The position numbers and the translations under genes were made by a program. Positions 1 through 6,923 of a stretch of 19,314 nucleotides of DNA are shown here, in pieces. The stretch covers positions 1 through 19,314 of the forward strand of contig JAJRTI010000256.1 of NCBI GenBank assembly GCA_024278415.1, in the 5' to 3' direction. This DNA is from Planctomycetota bacterium (lineage in GTDB: Bacteria; Planctomycetota; Brocadiia; JAJRTI01). The first letter of the stretch is position 1; every line of letters starts with the position of its first letter. Under the pieces are notes generated by a model. That model was not told the origin of the DNA. It saw only the letters and a program-made list of their open reading frames with translations, and made no database searches.

Positions 1-333
1 GCCGGTGGGCCCCATGGACGCGAACACGAACGCGCGGCCACCGGCGGCCTCCTTGGACAGCTCGGCCCCGCGGCGATTGATCTCATCGAGGCGGTCGGCC
101 AATCCGACCTTCTCAAGCTTGAAGCGATTGCCGCCAAACGTGTTGGTGAGCACGATATCGGAGCCGGCCTGCGCGTACGCCGCGGCCACGGAGCGAATGC
201 GATCGGGGTGCTCCAGGTTCCAGCGCTCCGGCGCCTCGCCGGCCGCGAGGCCGCGTGCGGCCAACTCGGTGCCCCAGGCGCCGTCTGCAATCAGGTACTT
301 CTGTTCATTCAGTCGGTCTTCCCAAGTCTCCAT
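1..333 (-). CDS. Homocysteine S-methyltransferase domain protein, N-terminal part (cut by window edge)
   Basis: The first 111 codons are open from an ATG at 333 to the window edge. The protein begins METWEDRLNEQKYLIADGAW, and the following segment GTELAARGL matches the start of the homocysteine-binding barrel of MetH/BHMT-type enzymes (D-G-A-x-G-T-E-L). Further on come TNTFGGNR (about residues 63-70) and MGPTG at the edge, both typical of that barrel. The family moves a methyl group from a corrinoid or other donor to homocysteine through a zinc-thiolate. The zinc cysteines lie in the C-terminal part, which is not visible. A good ribosome site (AAGGAG, 343-348) precedes the ATG, which sits 81 bases after thyX, so it is probably the third gene of the riboswitch-controlled operon. 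Substrate choice (homocysteine versus another thiol) cannot be settled from this fragment. Confidence 0.85.
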   Translation of the reverse strand, partial: METWEDRLNEQKYLIADGAWGTELAARGLAAGEAPERWNLEHPDRIRSVAAAYAQAGSDIVLTNTFGGNRFKLEKVGLADRLDEINRRGAELSKEAAGGRAFVFASMGPTG

Positions 334-414
334 GTTACGAATCTCCTTCTAGGAATGTGGTTCTTCAAATGGGGGCGATATGATGCGCACCAGTTGCCGG
401 CCGGCTCCAAAGCG

Positions 415-1158
415 TCACGTCGCGGGGCTGGTGTAGCGTTTGGCCATTTCCGCGTATCGTCCGCAAGCCATCTTGCCTTCGGGACAGCCTTGCAGGCGCA
501 CGCATTTAGGCCCGGCGTTTTCGAACACCGCAGGGCAGGCCTCGCGCGCCAAATCGAGCATGCGATCGGCCAGTTGCCGGATTTCCCACTGTGCGCGTTG
601 GCACAGACGCTCTTCGAAGAAATGCAGCAATTGCCGGGCGTTCATGGTCGCGAATAGTTTCGTCTCGCACGCGTTGGGCAGCACGTAGCGCGCGTCTTCG
701 TTGCTCGACTCGCCCGAATCGCCGAGCGCTTGGTTCAAGGCCCGATACTGCTCGGCAATGGCCGCCATGCACTGGCGATAGTACTGCGCGGCGTCCATGG
801 ATTGGCCTTGCACGACCACGGTCTTGCCGCGCAGTTGAGGCGGCAAGACGTAGTCGAACGCGTCGTGCAGCACGTAGCGCTGGCTGCGCTGGGAATAGCT
901 CGCCAAGCGGTGGCGGACGAGTTGGTGCGAGCACGCGCGCGAGAGGCCTTCGATGTAGAACGTGAACACCGCGTGCTCGATGGGACTCATGTGGCCCAGA
1001 TCGCGGAGCTGGCGCACGAAGCGCGCCGACGCGGGCTCCGCTTGGTCCAGCAGAGCGGCCGTGTCGCGGGCGTAGCACAGCTTCGCGGCCGCGGCGATTA
1101 GCGGCTCGGGCGCGGGAGTGAAGCGAGCAAGCTTCACGTGTAGCGTCACTTCAGGCAT
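415..1158 (-). CDS. thyX: Flavin-dependent thymidylate synthase ThyX
   Basis: The 247-residue product fits the usual ThyX length of about 220-250. It carries the diagnostic ThyX motif RHRxxSxxxxSxR exactly (RHRLASYSQRSQR, residues 82-94), preceded by SPIEHAVFTFYI (58-69), the usual conserved strand before it. ThyX makes dTMP from dUMP in the cytoplasm using FAD, NADPH and 5,10-methylene-tetrahydrofolate, and releases tetrahydrofolate. The ATG at 1158 has an AGGAG ribosome site about 9 bases upstream and starts 43 bases after the methyltransferase gene, so the two are probably co-transcribed. Its position between two methionine-synthesis-type genes under a B12 riboswitch is unusual and suggests folate-pool balancing. 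That link is inference. Confidence 0.97.
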   Translation of the reverse strand: MPEVTLHVKLARFTPAPEPLIAAAAKLCYARDTAALLDQAEPASARFVRQLRDLGHMSPIEHAVFTFYIEGLSRACSHQLVRHRLASYSQRSQRYVLHDAFDYVLPPQLRGKTVVVQGQSMDAAQYYRQCMAAIAEQYRALNQALGDSGESSNEDARYVLPNACETKLFATMNARQLLHFFEERLCQRAQWEIRQLADRMLDLAREACPAVFENAGPKCVRLQGCPEGKMACGRYAEMAKRYTSPAT

Positions 1159-1201
1159 TGGGTCGGCTCCTATGGCTGGGGGAGGGAGGCCGCGAGGACG
1201 G

Positions 1202-1999
1202 TCAGAGTCGCTCCTCGCGATACGCGGCGAGGTAATCCATGCAGAACTCGTCGAGCCCCAGCACGGCGCGCGACGCCAGCAGCATGGCCATCATGCCCGG
1301 CTCGCAGGGATCGATGATGGCCCCGTCGCACCCCGCAGCCACCAGCATCGCCAGGAACGCCCGATTGAGGTGGTTACGCCCGGGCACGCCGAACGAGATG
1401 TTGCTCAGTCCCAGGGCGATATGAATGTCGGGGAACTCGCGCCGCGTGGTGCGGATCGCATCGAGGATGAACACCGCTTGGCCGGGATGGGTCGAGGCCG
1501 GGCGCACCAGGGGGTCCACGAATGCCCGGTCGTGGGCGATGCCGTTTTGCTCGAGCAGCGCCACGATCTCGCGCGTGATGCGGAGCCGGCCGTCCAAGTC
1601 CTCCGGCATCCCGTTGTCGTCCATGGTGAGACAGACGACGCTCGTGTCATACTCCACGACGAGGGGCAGCACTTCGTTGATACGGTGTTGCTCGCCGGTG
1701 ATGGAATTGATGATCGCGCCGGGCCGGTTGCCGATTTCGAGGCCGGCTTTGAGCGCGGCAGGATTGCTCGAATCGAAGACGAGGGGCAGATCGGTGGCTT
1801 GCGCGACCACTTGCGAGAGCCACTTCATGTCTTCGACTTCCCTGGCCGGATCCCCCCCCGCGTTGATGTCGATATGCGTCGCTCCCGCCTCGGCTTGGCG
1901 GTGCACCTGCTCGACAATGTAGGCCGCGTCGCGGCTCCACACCTTGTCTTGCAGATGCTTCCGAGTCATGTTGATGCGTTCGCCAATAACGGTAAACAT
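1202..1999 (-). CDS. Methyltetrahydrofolate:corrinoid methyltransferase (MeTr / pterin-binding family)
   Basis: The 265-residue protein belongs to the pterin-binding TIM-barrel family (AcsE, MtgA, and the folate domain of MetH). It shows GERINMTR at the N terminus, DINAG (44-48), DSSNP (76-80), NSITGE (98-103) and LGLSNISFG (197-205). By alignment from memory, D76, D162 and N200 match the folate-binding and protonation residues D75, D160 and N199 of the Moorella enzyme. The family transfers the N5-methyl of methyl-THF to Co(I) of a corrinoid protein. I chose the ATG at 1999 over an upstream ATG at 2032 because GGAAGGAGG lies 6-7 bases before it and the fold starts there. It is the first gene after the cobalamin riboswitch and terminator. 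No corrinoid-binding partner is visible; it may lie beyond the left edge. Confidence 0.93.
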   Translation of the reverse strand: MFTVIGERINMTRKHLQDKVWSRDAAYIVEQVHRQAEAGATHIDINAGGDPAREVEDMKWLSQVVAQATDLPLVFDSSNPAALKAGLEIGNRPGAIINSITGEQHRINEVLPLVVEYDTSVVCLTMDDNGMPEDLDGRLRITREIVALLEQNGIAHDRAFVDPLVRPASTHPGQAVFILDAIRTTRREFPDIHIALGLSNISFGVPGRNHLNRAFLAMLVAAGCDGAIIDPCEPGMMAMLLASRAVLGLDEFCMDYLAAYREERL

Positions 2000-2035
2000 G
2001 GAGTGCCTCCTTCCAGAGGTGTCATCACACACAGT

Positions 2036-2063
2036 GCGACCGTTCAGCCGCCAAAGCGGTCGC
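2036..2063 (-). other. Small inverted repeat in the mRNA leader, downstream of the terminator
   Basis: GCGACCG and CGGTCGC form a 7-bp perfect inverted repeat with a 14-base loop. It lies between the terminator and the ribosome site of the methyltransferase gene. It may just be a leader hairpin; no role can be assigned. Confidence 0.3.
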
Positions 2064-2100
2064 GGCGCATGGAGGAGGCGGCCGAACAGTCGCCCAGAAC

Positions 2101-2138
2101 AAAAAAATCCCCGGCCCTATGGATATAGAGCCGGGGAT
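2101..2138 (-). terminator. Intrinsic terminator in the riboswitch leader
   Basis: Read on the minus strand, ATCCCCGGCTC and GGGCCGGGGAT pair in an 11-bp stem (one G-T wobble) with a loop of about 10 bases, followed directly by seven T (2107-2101). It lies about 75 bases after the cobalamin aptamer and 100 bases before the start codon of the methyltransferase. It is therefore well placed as the expression platform: B12-bound aptamer would favour termination. Confidence 0.92.
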
Positions 2139-2167
2139 GCCGTTTTCCATCCGCGACGGTAGCGCCA

Positions 2168-2198
2168 CGCCTGGACCCCAATTCCCGGGGGTCAGGCG
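2168..2198 (-). other. Hairpin between aptamer and terminator
   Basis: CGCCTG pairs with CAGGCG, and ACCCC with GGGGT, giving an 11-bp stem with one bulged base. It separates the aptamer from the terminator. It could take part in terminator/antiterminator choice, but I could not trace a clean antiterminator pairing by eye. Confidence 0.5.
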
Positions 2199-2213
2199 GA
2201 CAATCAATTTGAG

Positions 2214-2376
2214 ATCGAGCAGGTCTTCTGACTTCCAGCTTATCCTACTGGCCGCGCCTTCCCACCCCGACACGTCGGGGCAGTGGCATGAAGCGGCGTT
2301 CGTTGCTGGTTACAGCGGCGGGTCCGCGACGGATTTGCACCGTCTTCCCTTTTCAAGCCCGATCGGGCTACTCGAT
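2214..2376 (-). ncRNA. Cobalamin riboswitch aptamer
   Basis: On the minus strand the conserved B12-box core is present in order: GGTGCAAATCCGTCGCGGAC, CCGCCGCTGTAA, GCCACTG, GGGAAGGCG and GAAGTCAGAAGACCTGC. The ends pair as a P1 stem: ATCGAGTAG (2376-2368) with CTGCTCGAT (2222-2214), 9 bp with one wobble. A promoter lies directly upstream and an intrinsic terminator downstream. By family knowledge, binding of adenosyl- or methylcobalamin would shut the operon off. Linkage to corrinoid-dependent methyl transfer fits that regulation. Confidence 0.96.
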
Positions 2377-2384
2377 GAGCCGCC

Positions 2385-2413
2385 AGCATATCACCCCCCT
2401 CTTGGCCTGTCAA
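2385..2413 (-). promoter_or_regulatory. Sigma-70 promoter of the riboswitch operon
   Basis: TTGACA (2413-2408), a 17-base spacer and TATGCT (2390-2385) on the minus strand. The predicted start near 2378 falls two bases before the aptamer P1 stem. This makes a near-ideal fit between promoter and RNA start. Confidence 0.88.
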
Positions 2414-2480
2414 GATTGCGCCGCAGGTGCGAATCGCAGTGCAAGCCTGCAACGCGGAATGGGCTTCCATCAGGCCGCGG

Positions 2481-2509
2481 TTGACCCGCGCACAAAGCCG
2501 GCGTATAGT
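2481..2509 (+). promoter_or_regulatory. Sigma-70 promoter for the 2574 gene, divergent from the riboswitch promoter
   Basis: TTGACC (2481-2486), a 17-base spacer and TATAGT (2504-2509). The predicted start is near 2515, about 60 bases before the ATG at 2574. The site lies inside the possible upstream extension of that gene, which argues for the downstream start. Confidence 0.75.
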
Positions 2510-2573
2510 GGATGCATGCGGGCGAGCGGCGTCCGGCAACAGATGGCCCCACGATGCGTATTTGGGCTCACTC

Positions 2574-3017
2574 ATGAAGGAAGACGCAGCACGAGTTGGG
2601 CGGATCATCGCGGAGATTCAGCGCCAGATACGGGACGAACTGCTCGAAGAACTCGTCGAGAACGAGGACGAACTCGAGACGCTCTTCGATCCCCACGCTT
2701 ACACGAGCACGCTGGAGGAGATGCGGGACCGCTACGTCGACAAGCTCCAAGCGCTCCAGGGCATTCTGCACGAGGTGGCCAACACGGACGAGGGCCACCG
2801 GCGCCGGCGCCTGCAAGTTAAGTGCGTGGCTGCGGACAGCCCCAAGACGTTGACCAAGCAGATGAACCGGGAATTGCGTGCGCTGGAAGGATGCGCCATT
2901 GTCGGCATCAACTTTCATCGGGCCGGGGAGCAGGAATGGGTGGCGTTCGTTACGTACGTGGCCAACCCCTTCGACCGCAGCCAGCAGAAGCAGATGCAGG
3001 ACCAGGAGCGGGAGTGA
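2574..3017 (+). CDS. Hypothetical charged protein, helical N-terminal half
   Basis: I do not recognise this 147-residue protein. The first two thirds are very rich in Glu, Asp, Arg and Lys with leucines at helical spacing (for example ELLEELVENEDELETLF, about residues 23-39), so long helices or a coiled coil are likely. The last third, around ALEGCAIVGINFHRAG and EWVAFVTYV, looks like a small beta-rich end, followed by a charged tail. There is no signal peptide or membrane segment, so it is probably cytoplasmic. The reading frame is open back to 2427, but the ATG at 2574 is preferred because a good promoter sits at 2481-2509 and the earlier residues look non-coding. No clear ribosome site precedes the ATG. 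It is convergent with the GGDEF gene. Confidence 0.65.
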   Translation: MKEDAARVGRIIAEIQRQIRDELLEELVENEDELETLFDPHAYTSTLEEMRDRYVDKLQALQGILHEVANTDEGHRRRRLQVKCVAADSPKTLTKQMNRELRALEGCAIVGINFHRAGEQEWVAFVTYVANPFDRSQQKQMQDQERE

Positions 3018-3097
3018 GGGGAGAGATGCTTCGCTCAGCATGACGAGGGGGCAGCTTCCCCAGGCATCGGGCCGCCGCGGATGACGCCCAAGAACGG

Positions 3098-3139
3098 AAA
3101 ACGCCCGACCGGCAATCGAAATGGATTGCGGGCCGGGCG
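3098..3139 (-). terminator. Intrinsic terminator after the GGDEF gene
   Basis: A 16-bp stem (3124-3139 with 3102-3117; one mismatch and one G-T wobble) and a 6-base loop, followed on the minus strand by TTTT (3101-3098). It starts about 25 bases after the TAA of the diguanylate cyclase gene. Confidence 0.8.
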
Positions 3140-3164
3140 AAGCGAGACTGGCGGCTTGCAGTGA

Positions 3165-3962
3165 TTAGACGGCCAGGGCGCGCATGATGCCGGGCGTGTG
3201 GGGCTCAGCTTGATGCGGGACAGGTTCTGCCACGCGCAGCCTGCCTTTCGTGGTGCGCTTGGCCGTGTACATGGCCCTGTCGGCCGCGGCCAGGAGTTGG
3301 TCTTTGTCGGTCGCGTCGTCTGGGAACGATGCCAGACCCACACTCATGTGGACGCGCAGCGTGCGGCCGTGGTGGAGGAAGGGGTGGCTCGCGGTCACCG
3401 CCCTGATGCGAGCGCCGAGCTTGCGCGCACTAGCGGCCGGTGTGTTGGGGAGGACGATGAGGAACTCGTCGCCGCCCAGCCGGCCCACCGCGTCGTCGTC
3501 GCGCATGCTTTGGCGCAGGAGCTGGCCGAACTGCTCCAGCACGTCGTCGCCGGCGTGATGGCCGAACGTGTCGTTGATCTGCTTGAAGTCGTCCAGGTCG
3601 ATGTAGAGCACCGACACCGGCTCGCGTCGCTGCCGCGCGCGCTGGATCTCATACTCCAATCGCTCGTCCAGGTAGCGAGAGTTGTACACCTTCGTGAGGT
3701 AGTCCACGAACACCAGCCGCGTCAGCCCTTGGGACATCTCTTGGCTCAGGTCGCGCATACGCATCCAATGCCAGGAGGTCACGATCAACAACCCGCCCAG
3801 CAGCCCCAGAATGCACAGACGCACCGCCTGCACTGCTCCCTCCCAAATCAGTCCGGTGTCGATGAGGAGCACCGAGAGGAGCACCGTTAGCAGGAAGCAC
3901 ATCCCGAAGGACCGACGCAGTCGCTGATGCAGTTCGTCCACGTCTTCGAATCGGCTTCTCAT
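3165..3962 (-). CDS. Membrane-anchored diguanylate cyclase (GGDEF)
   Basis: The 265-residue protein has two hydrophobic segments (about 20-36 and 45-64), a short linker helix and a complete GGDEF domain (about 88-250). The active loop RLGGDEF is at 161-167, and an inhibitory c-di-GMP site RxxD (RDDD, 154-157) lies the expected five residues before it. Other family marks are DYLTKVYN (87-94), DLDDFKQIND (122-131) and the Mg-binding region before it. It should make c-di-GMP from two GTP at the membrane, with product inhibition. There is no separate sensory domain beyond the two-helix hairpin. GAGG lies about 6 bases before the ATG. It is a single-gene unit with its own terminator. A PilZ-like protein, a possible c-di-GMP reader, is encoded 6 kb away. 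Confidence 0.95.
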   Translation of the reverse strand: MRSRFEDVDELHQRLRRSFGMCFLLTVLLSVLLIDTGLIWEGAVQAVRLCILGLLGGLLIVTSWHWMRMRDLSQEMSQGLTRLVFVDYLTKVYNSRYLDERLEYEIQRARQRREPVSVLYIDLDDFKQINDTFGHHAGDDVLEQFGQLLRQSMRDDDAVGRLGGDEFLIVLPNTPAASARKLGARIRAVTASHPFLHHGRTLRVHMSVGLASFPDDATDKDQLLAAADRAMYTAKRTTKGRLRVAEPVPHQAEPHTPGIMRALAV

Positions 3963-4098
3963 CTGTGCCTCAATTCTATTCAGTAGGCGTCTACCCGCAG
4001 AACTGCATCGTCACCGACCCTCAGCCAGCCGGCCGCGCAGTCTGTATCTTCTAAACGCAACTCTTATGCCTATGTCCTTGCCATCGGGGCCGCATGAA

Positions 4099-4182
4099 GC
4101 ACCGAGGCGGCCTCGCAACGCCTAGGTGGGATGCCGGTTATGACAACCACGCACACAGGGGTATTGGGGCCGCCTCAGGTGC
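4099..4182. repeat. Imperfect inverted repeat in the 3963-4537 intergenic region
   Basis: GCACCGAGGCGGCC (4099-4112) and GGCCGCCTCAGGTGC (4168-4182) are inverse complements with one bulged base, separated by 55 bases. I see no gene in this 575-base gap. It holds this repeat, the ATGTGC cluster and a plus-strand promoter. Confidence 0.45.
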
Positions 4183-4217
4183 AAGGCCTGCGGGAACTGG
4201 GCAAGATCGCCCGAATG

Positions 4218-4243
4218 GCACATTAGCATGTGCTCATATGTGC
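4218..4243. promoter_or_regulatory. Candidate operator: three GCACAT/ATGTGC half-sites
   Basis: GCACAT at 4218, then ATGTGC at 4228 and again at 4238. The first two form an inverted repeat with a 4-base spacer. The last two are direct repeats 10 bases apart, one helical turn. They end about 67 bases upstream of the -35 box of the TPP-enzyme promoter. Binding by a regulator is an inference. Confidence 0.4.
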
Positions 4244-4309
4244 ATTTCTGCCCATGCGCCATCGGCAGATACGCATGGCCGAGGCGCGCTCACGCCACGG
4301 GCCGGGGCG

Positions 4310-4338
4310 TTGACCCAATACGAACACGCCTGTAGAAT
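4310..4338 (+). promoter_or_regulatory. Sigma-70 promoter of the TPP-enzyme gene
   Basis: TTGACC (4310-4315), a 17-base spacer and TAGAAT (4333-4338). The predicted start near 4345 leaves an untranslated leader of about 190 bases before the ATG at 4538. Confidence 0.7.
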
Positions 4339-4537
4339 CACCAATCGCCCTTGCTGTGCACGGGGCGGCTCGGAGGCTCCCGCCTGCTCTTGGCCACGGC
4401 CTTCGGCCGCGACTGAAGAAGCGATGCCTGAATCTTCATCGTAATCGTAATCTCTCGCAAAACGCGGACGGATGCTTCGTCAGGGCGTTTGATTATGATG
4501 ATGTCACGGCCTACGGCTCTATAAGACGGAGACTGCC

Positions 4538-6193
4538 ATGAACTGCGCCGAATGGTTTGTCCGCACGCTCAAGGACCGCGGCGTGGAGCACGTGTTCGTG
4601 CTCTGTGGCAACGGCCTCAACCCTTTCCTCGACGCCTGCCACACGCAGAAGATGAACGTCATCGACGTGCGCAACGAGCAGGCCGCGGCCTACATGGCCG
4701 ACCTCTGGGGCCGCATGACCGGCAAGCTCGGCGTGGTCGTGGTGAGCAGCGGGCCCGGCCACACCAACGCACTCACCGGCGTGGCCAACGCGTTCTGGGA
4801 CGGTAGCCCCATGATGCTCGTGAGCGGATGCAGCAGCGTGCGCACGCAGGGGCTCGACCACTTCCAAGAGCTGCCGCAAGTCGAGATGGTCTCGCCCGTG
4901 TGCAAGTACGCGAGCTTCGTCGACAGCGCGGCCTGCATCAAGACGGAAACCGACCGCGCGATCAACGCGGCCACCTCGGGCCGGCCCGGGCCGGTGCACC
5001 TCACCATCCCCGTGGACGTGCTCAACACGCCCGTCGATCCCAAGAAGCTCGGCAAGCGCCTGCGCAACCCGGCCGCGGTCGTGCAGCACGCGCCAGGCGA
5101 TCCCGACCTCGTGCGCGACGCGGTCAAGCTGCTCGCCAAGGCCAAGCGCCCGGCCATCTTCGTCGGCAGTGGAGCATTTTATGCCGGCGCCGCAAAGGAA
5201 CTCGAAGCGCTCGCCAAGCTCACCGACATCCCCATCGTCTCACAGCTCTGGGATCGAGGCTGCATCGAGAAACCCCTGCCGCAGTACCTCGGCGTGAGCA
5301 CCGCGGAGCTGAACACCGCGTTCCCCACCGCGTGCAAGTGCGACGTCGCGCTCGTGCTCGGCGCCAGGGTCGACTTCCGGCTCGACTATGGACGAACCCC
5401 CCTGTTCAGCCCAAACTGCAAATTCGTCCGCGTCGACTACGACCCCGCGGAGATCAACCGCACGATCATCCCAGAGATCGGCATCGTGGGCGACGTGAAG
5501 TCCGTGCTCACGCAAATGCTCGACGCGGCCAAGGGAGTGAAGCAGTGGAGCAACGCGGCTTGGCTCGCCCGGCTGCGCAAGCTGCGCGACGCGGACCTGC
5601 GCCGGTGGGACACGATGGGCTACGAAGACGCGTGGCCTTTGCCCGGGTTCAGCATCTGCCGCGCGATCAAGCCCTTCCTCAAGGGCGACACCACGTTCCT
5701 CATCGACGGCGGCAACATCGGCCGCTGGGCGCACACCATGCTCTACACGCGGCACCCGTCGCATTGGGCCACGTGCGGCATCAGCGGCATGATCGGCTGG
5801 GGCCTGCCCGGCGCGGCGCTGAGCAACCTGGCGCGGCCCGGCAAGCCCGTGCTGCTGCTCAGTGGCGACGGGTCGGCCGGCTTCACCGTGACCGAGATCG
5901 AGACCGCGCTGCGGTTCGGCCTGCCCTACGTCGCGGTCATCGCGCACGACAGCGCGTGGGGCATCGTGGTCGAGGGACAGCCCAGCGACCGGGAGGTCGC
6001 GAGCCACCTCGGCGAGATCCGCTTCGACAAGGTCGCGGAAGCACTCGGCGCCCGCGGCGTGTACATCGAGCACCCCAAGCAACTCAAGCCGGCCATCGCC
6101 GAAGGCCTGAAGGCGAACACCGTCACCGTCATCCACGTGCCCACCGAACTCGTCGGCGTGCGCAACTGGGACAAGCCGGCGCGGGGGGAATAG
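4538..6193 (+). CDS. Thiamine-diphosphate enzyme of the acetolactate synthase / 2-oxoacid decarboxylase family
   Basis: The 551-residue length is normal for this family. The order is a PYR domain (about 1-170) with the catalytic Glu at 47 (VRNEQAAAYMA) and SSGPGHTN (70-77), a central domain (about 190-330, FVGSGA), and a PP domain (about 370-545). The PP domain has GDGSAGF at 443-449. The metal-binding motif normally reads GDG-x24-NN; here the last pair is His470-Asp471, so a conserved Mg ligand Asn is replaced by Asp. Asp can still bind Mg. The family splits or joins 2-oxoacids, but the exact substrate cannot be named. No regulatory small subunit lies beside it, so housekeeping acetolactate synthase is less likely than a specialised relative. 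A GGAGA ribosome site lies 6 bases upstream. Cytoplasmic; transcribed alone from its own promoter. Confidence 0.88.
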   Translation: MNCAEWFVRTLKDRGVEHVFVLCGNGLNPFLDACHTQKMNVIDVRNEQAAAYMADLWGRMTGKLGVVVVSSGPGHTNALTGVANAFWDGSPMMLVSGCSSVRTQGLDHFQELPQVEMVSPVCKYASFVDSAACIKTETDRAINAATSGRPGPVHLTIPVDVLNTPVDPKKLGKRLRNPAAVVQHAPGDPDLVRDAVKLLAKAKRPAIFVGSGAFYAGAAKELEALAKLTDIPIVSQLWDRGCIEKPLPQYLGVSTAELNTAFPTACKCDVALVLGARVDFRLDYGRTPLFSPNCKFVRVDYDPAEINRTIIPEIGIVGDVKSVLTQMLDAAKGVKQWSNAAWLARLRKLRDADLRRWDTMGYEDAWPLPGFSICRAIKPFLKGDTTFLIDGGNIGRWAHTMLYTRHPSHWATCGISGMIGWGLPGAALSNLARPGKPVLLLSGDGSAGFTVTEIETALRFGLPYVAVIAHDSAWGIVVEGQPSDREVASHLGEIRFDKVAEALGARGVYIEHPKQLKPAIAEGLKANTVTVIHVPTELVGVRNWDKPARGE

Positions 6194-6285
6194 GTCCAGA
6201 CCTGACCCCACGCCGCCCCCTGCCGCAGCGAGGAGGTTTCGCGCCCCCACACAGCGTCTGATTCACGGGTCCGGCCATTTCGTCC

Positions 6286-6315
6286 TTGACACACGGGGGG
6301 CAAGTCTGATACATA
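6286..6315 (+). promoter_or_regulatory. Sigma-70 promoter upstream of the YkgJ-like gene
   Basis: TTGACA (6286-6291), an 18-base spacer and TACATA (6310-6315), with TG one base before the -10 box (extended -10). The predicted start near 6322 is about 125 bases before the ATG at 6447. The gap 6194-6446 shows no other gene. Confidence 0.65.
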
Positions 6316-6446
6316 TGTGCCCTTTTCCTTTCCCTATCTATGAGCCCAGGAACGCTCACCGCATGATGTCTGGTCCAGACAGAGGGCCATGCTAAGGGCA
6401 GCGGTGGCCTGGGCGGCGACAACCTCAGGCAGAGGCGACCGGCGGA

Positions 6447-6827
6447 ATGAAGATACACACGAACGGCAAGAGCATCCGGGATCGGGCCGTGCTCGCTTGG
6501 GGCAAGATGAGGCGCTTCTATCTCGGGGCGTTCGGCAACGGGTACCTCGCGAAACAGATGCGCGAACGCAAGGGCGAGTGCAGCCGCTGCGGGGCATGCT
6601 GCAAGCTGATGTACGACTGCCCGTTCCTGGACGAGTCGGGCGAGATCACCCGCTGCCGCATCTACGGATTGCCGATCCCCAATTGCAAGATGTTTCCCGT
6701 CGACGAGCGCGACATCCGCGACCGCAACCTCGTCATGCCCGACTCCAAGTGCGGGTACTATTTCGATTCGGCTGGCAAAGACAAGAGCGGCGGCAACGGG
6801 AAGCACGTGGACACAGCCGGGGACTGA
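6447..6827 (+). CDS. YkgJ-like cysteine-cluster protein
   Basis: The 126-residue protein has the cluster CxxCxxCC (C45, C48, C51, C52) followed by C58, C70, C80 and C102, with MFPVDERDI (82-90) after C80. This matches the YkgJ/CxxCxxCC family, thought to bind zinc or an iron-sulfur cluster; its biochemical role is not known. The sequence CSRCGACCKLMYDCPFL spans 45-61. Family members usually lie in varied neighbourhoods, so the context says little. The start lacks a strong ribosome site (AGAGG lies about 11 bases upstream). No signal peptide was seen. It may share a transcript with the secreted DUF4838 protein that begins 97 bases later. Confidence 0.85.
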   Translation: MKIHTNGKSIRDRAVLAWGKMRRFYLGAFGNGYLAKQMRERKGECSRCGACCKLMYDCPFLDESGEITRCRIYGLPIPNCKMFPVDERDIRDRNLVMPDSKCGYYFDSAGKDKSGGNGKHVDTAGD

Positions 6828-6864
6828 CGGCTGGCGGCGGGACGCTTTCACGAACGCGACATCA

Positions 6865-6889
6865 CAGCGGCGACGGACCGCCGCCGCTG
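6865..6889. other. Intergenic hairpin between the YkgJ-like and DUF4838 genes
   Basis: CAGCGGCG and CGCCGCTG form an 8-bp perfect stem with a 9-base loop and no T-run. It is probably a processing or stability element, or chance in GC-rich DNA. Confidence 0.35.
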
Positions 6890-6923
6890 CTACAGTCGTC
6901 CCCTTCTTGGCAGGAGCCCGCCC

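Noticed and set aside
2357..2369. AGCCCGATCGGGCT palindrome as an operator
   Set aside because: It lies inside the cobalamin aptamer and is better explained as one of its helices.
2427..2573. N-terminal extension of the 2574 gene
   Set aside because: Residues look non-coding and a good promoter (2481-2509) lies within the extension.
4356..4541. 61-codon open frame in the TPP-enzyme leader, overlapping the ATG
   Set aside because: Starts with GTG without a ribosome site and has no protein-like features; treated as untranslated leader.
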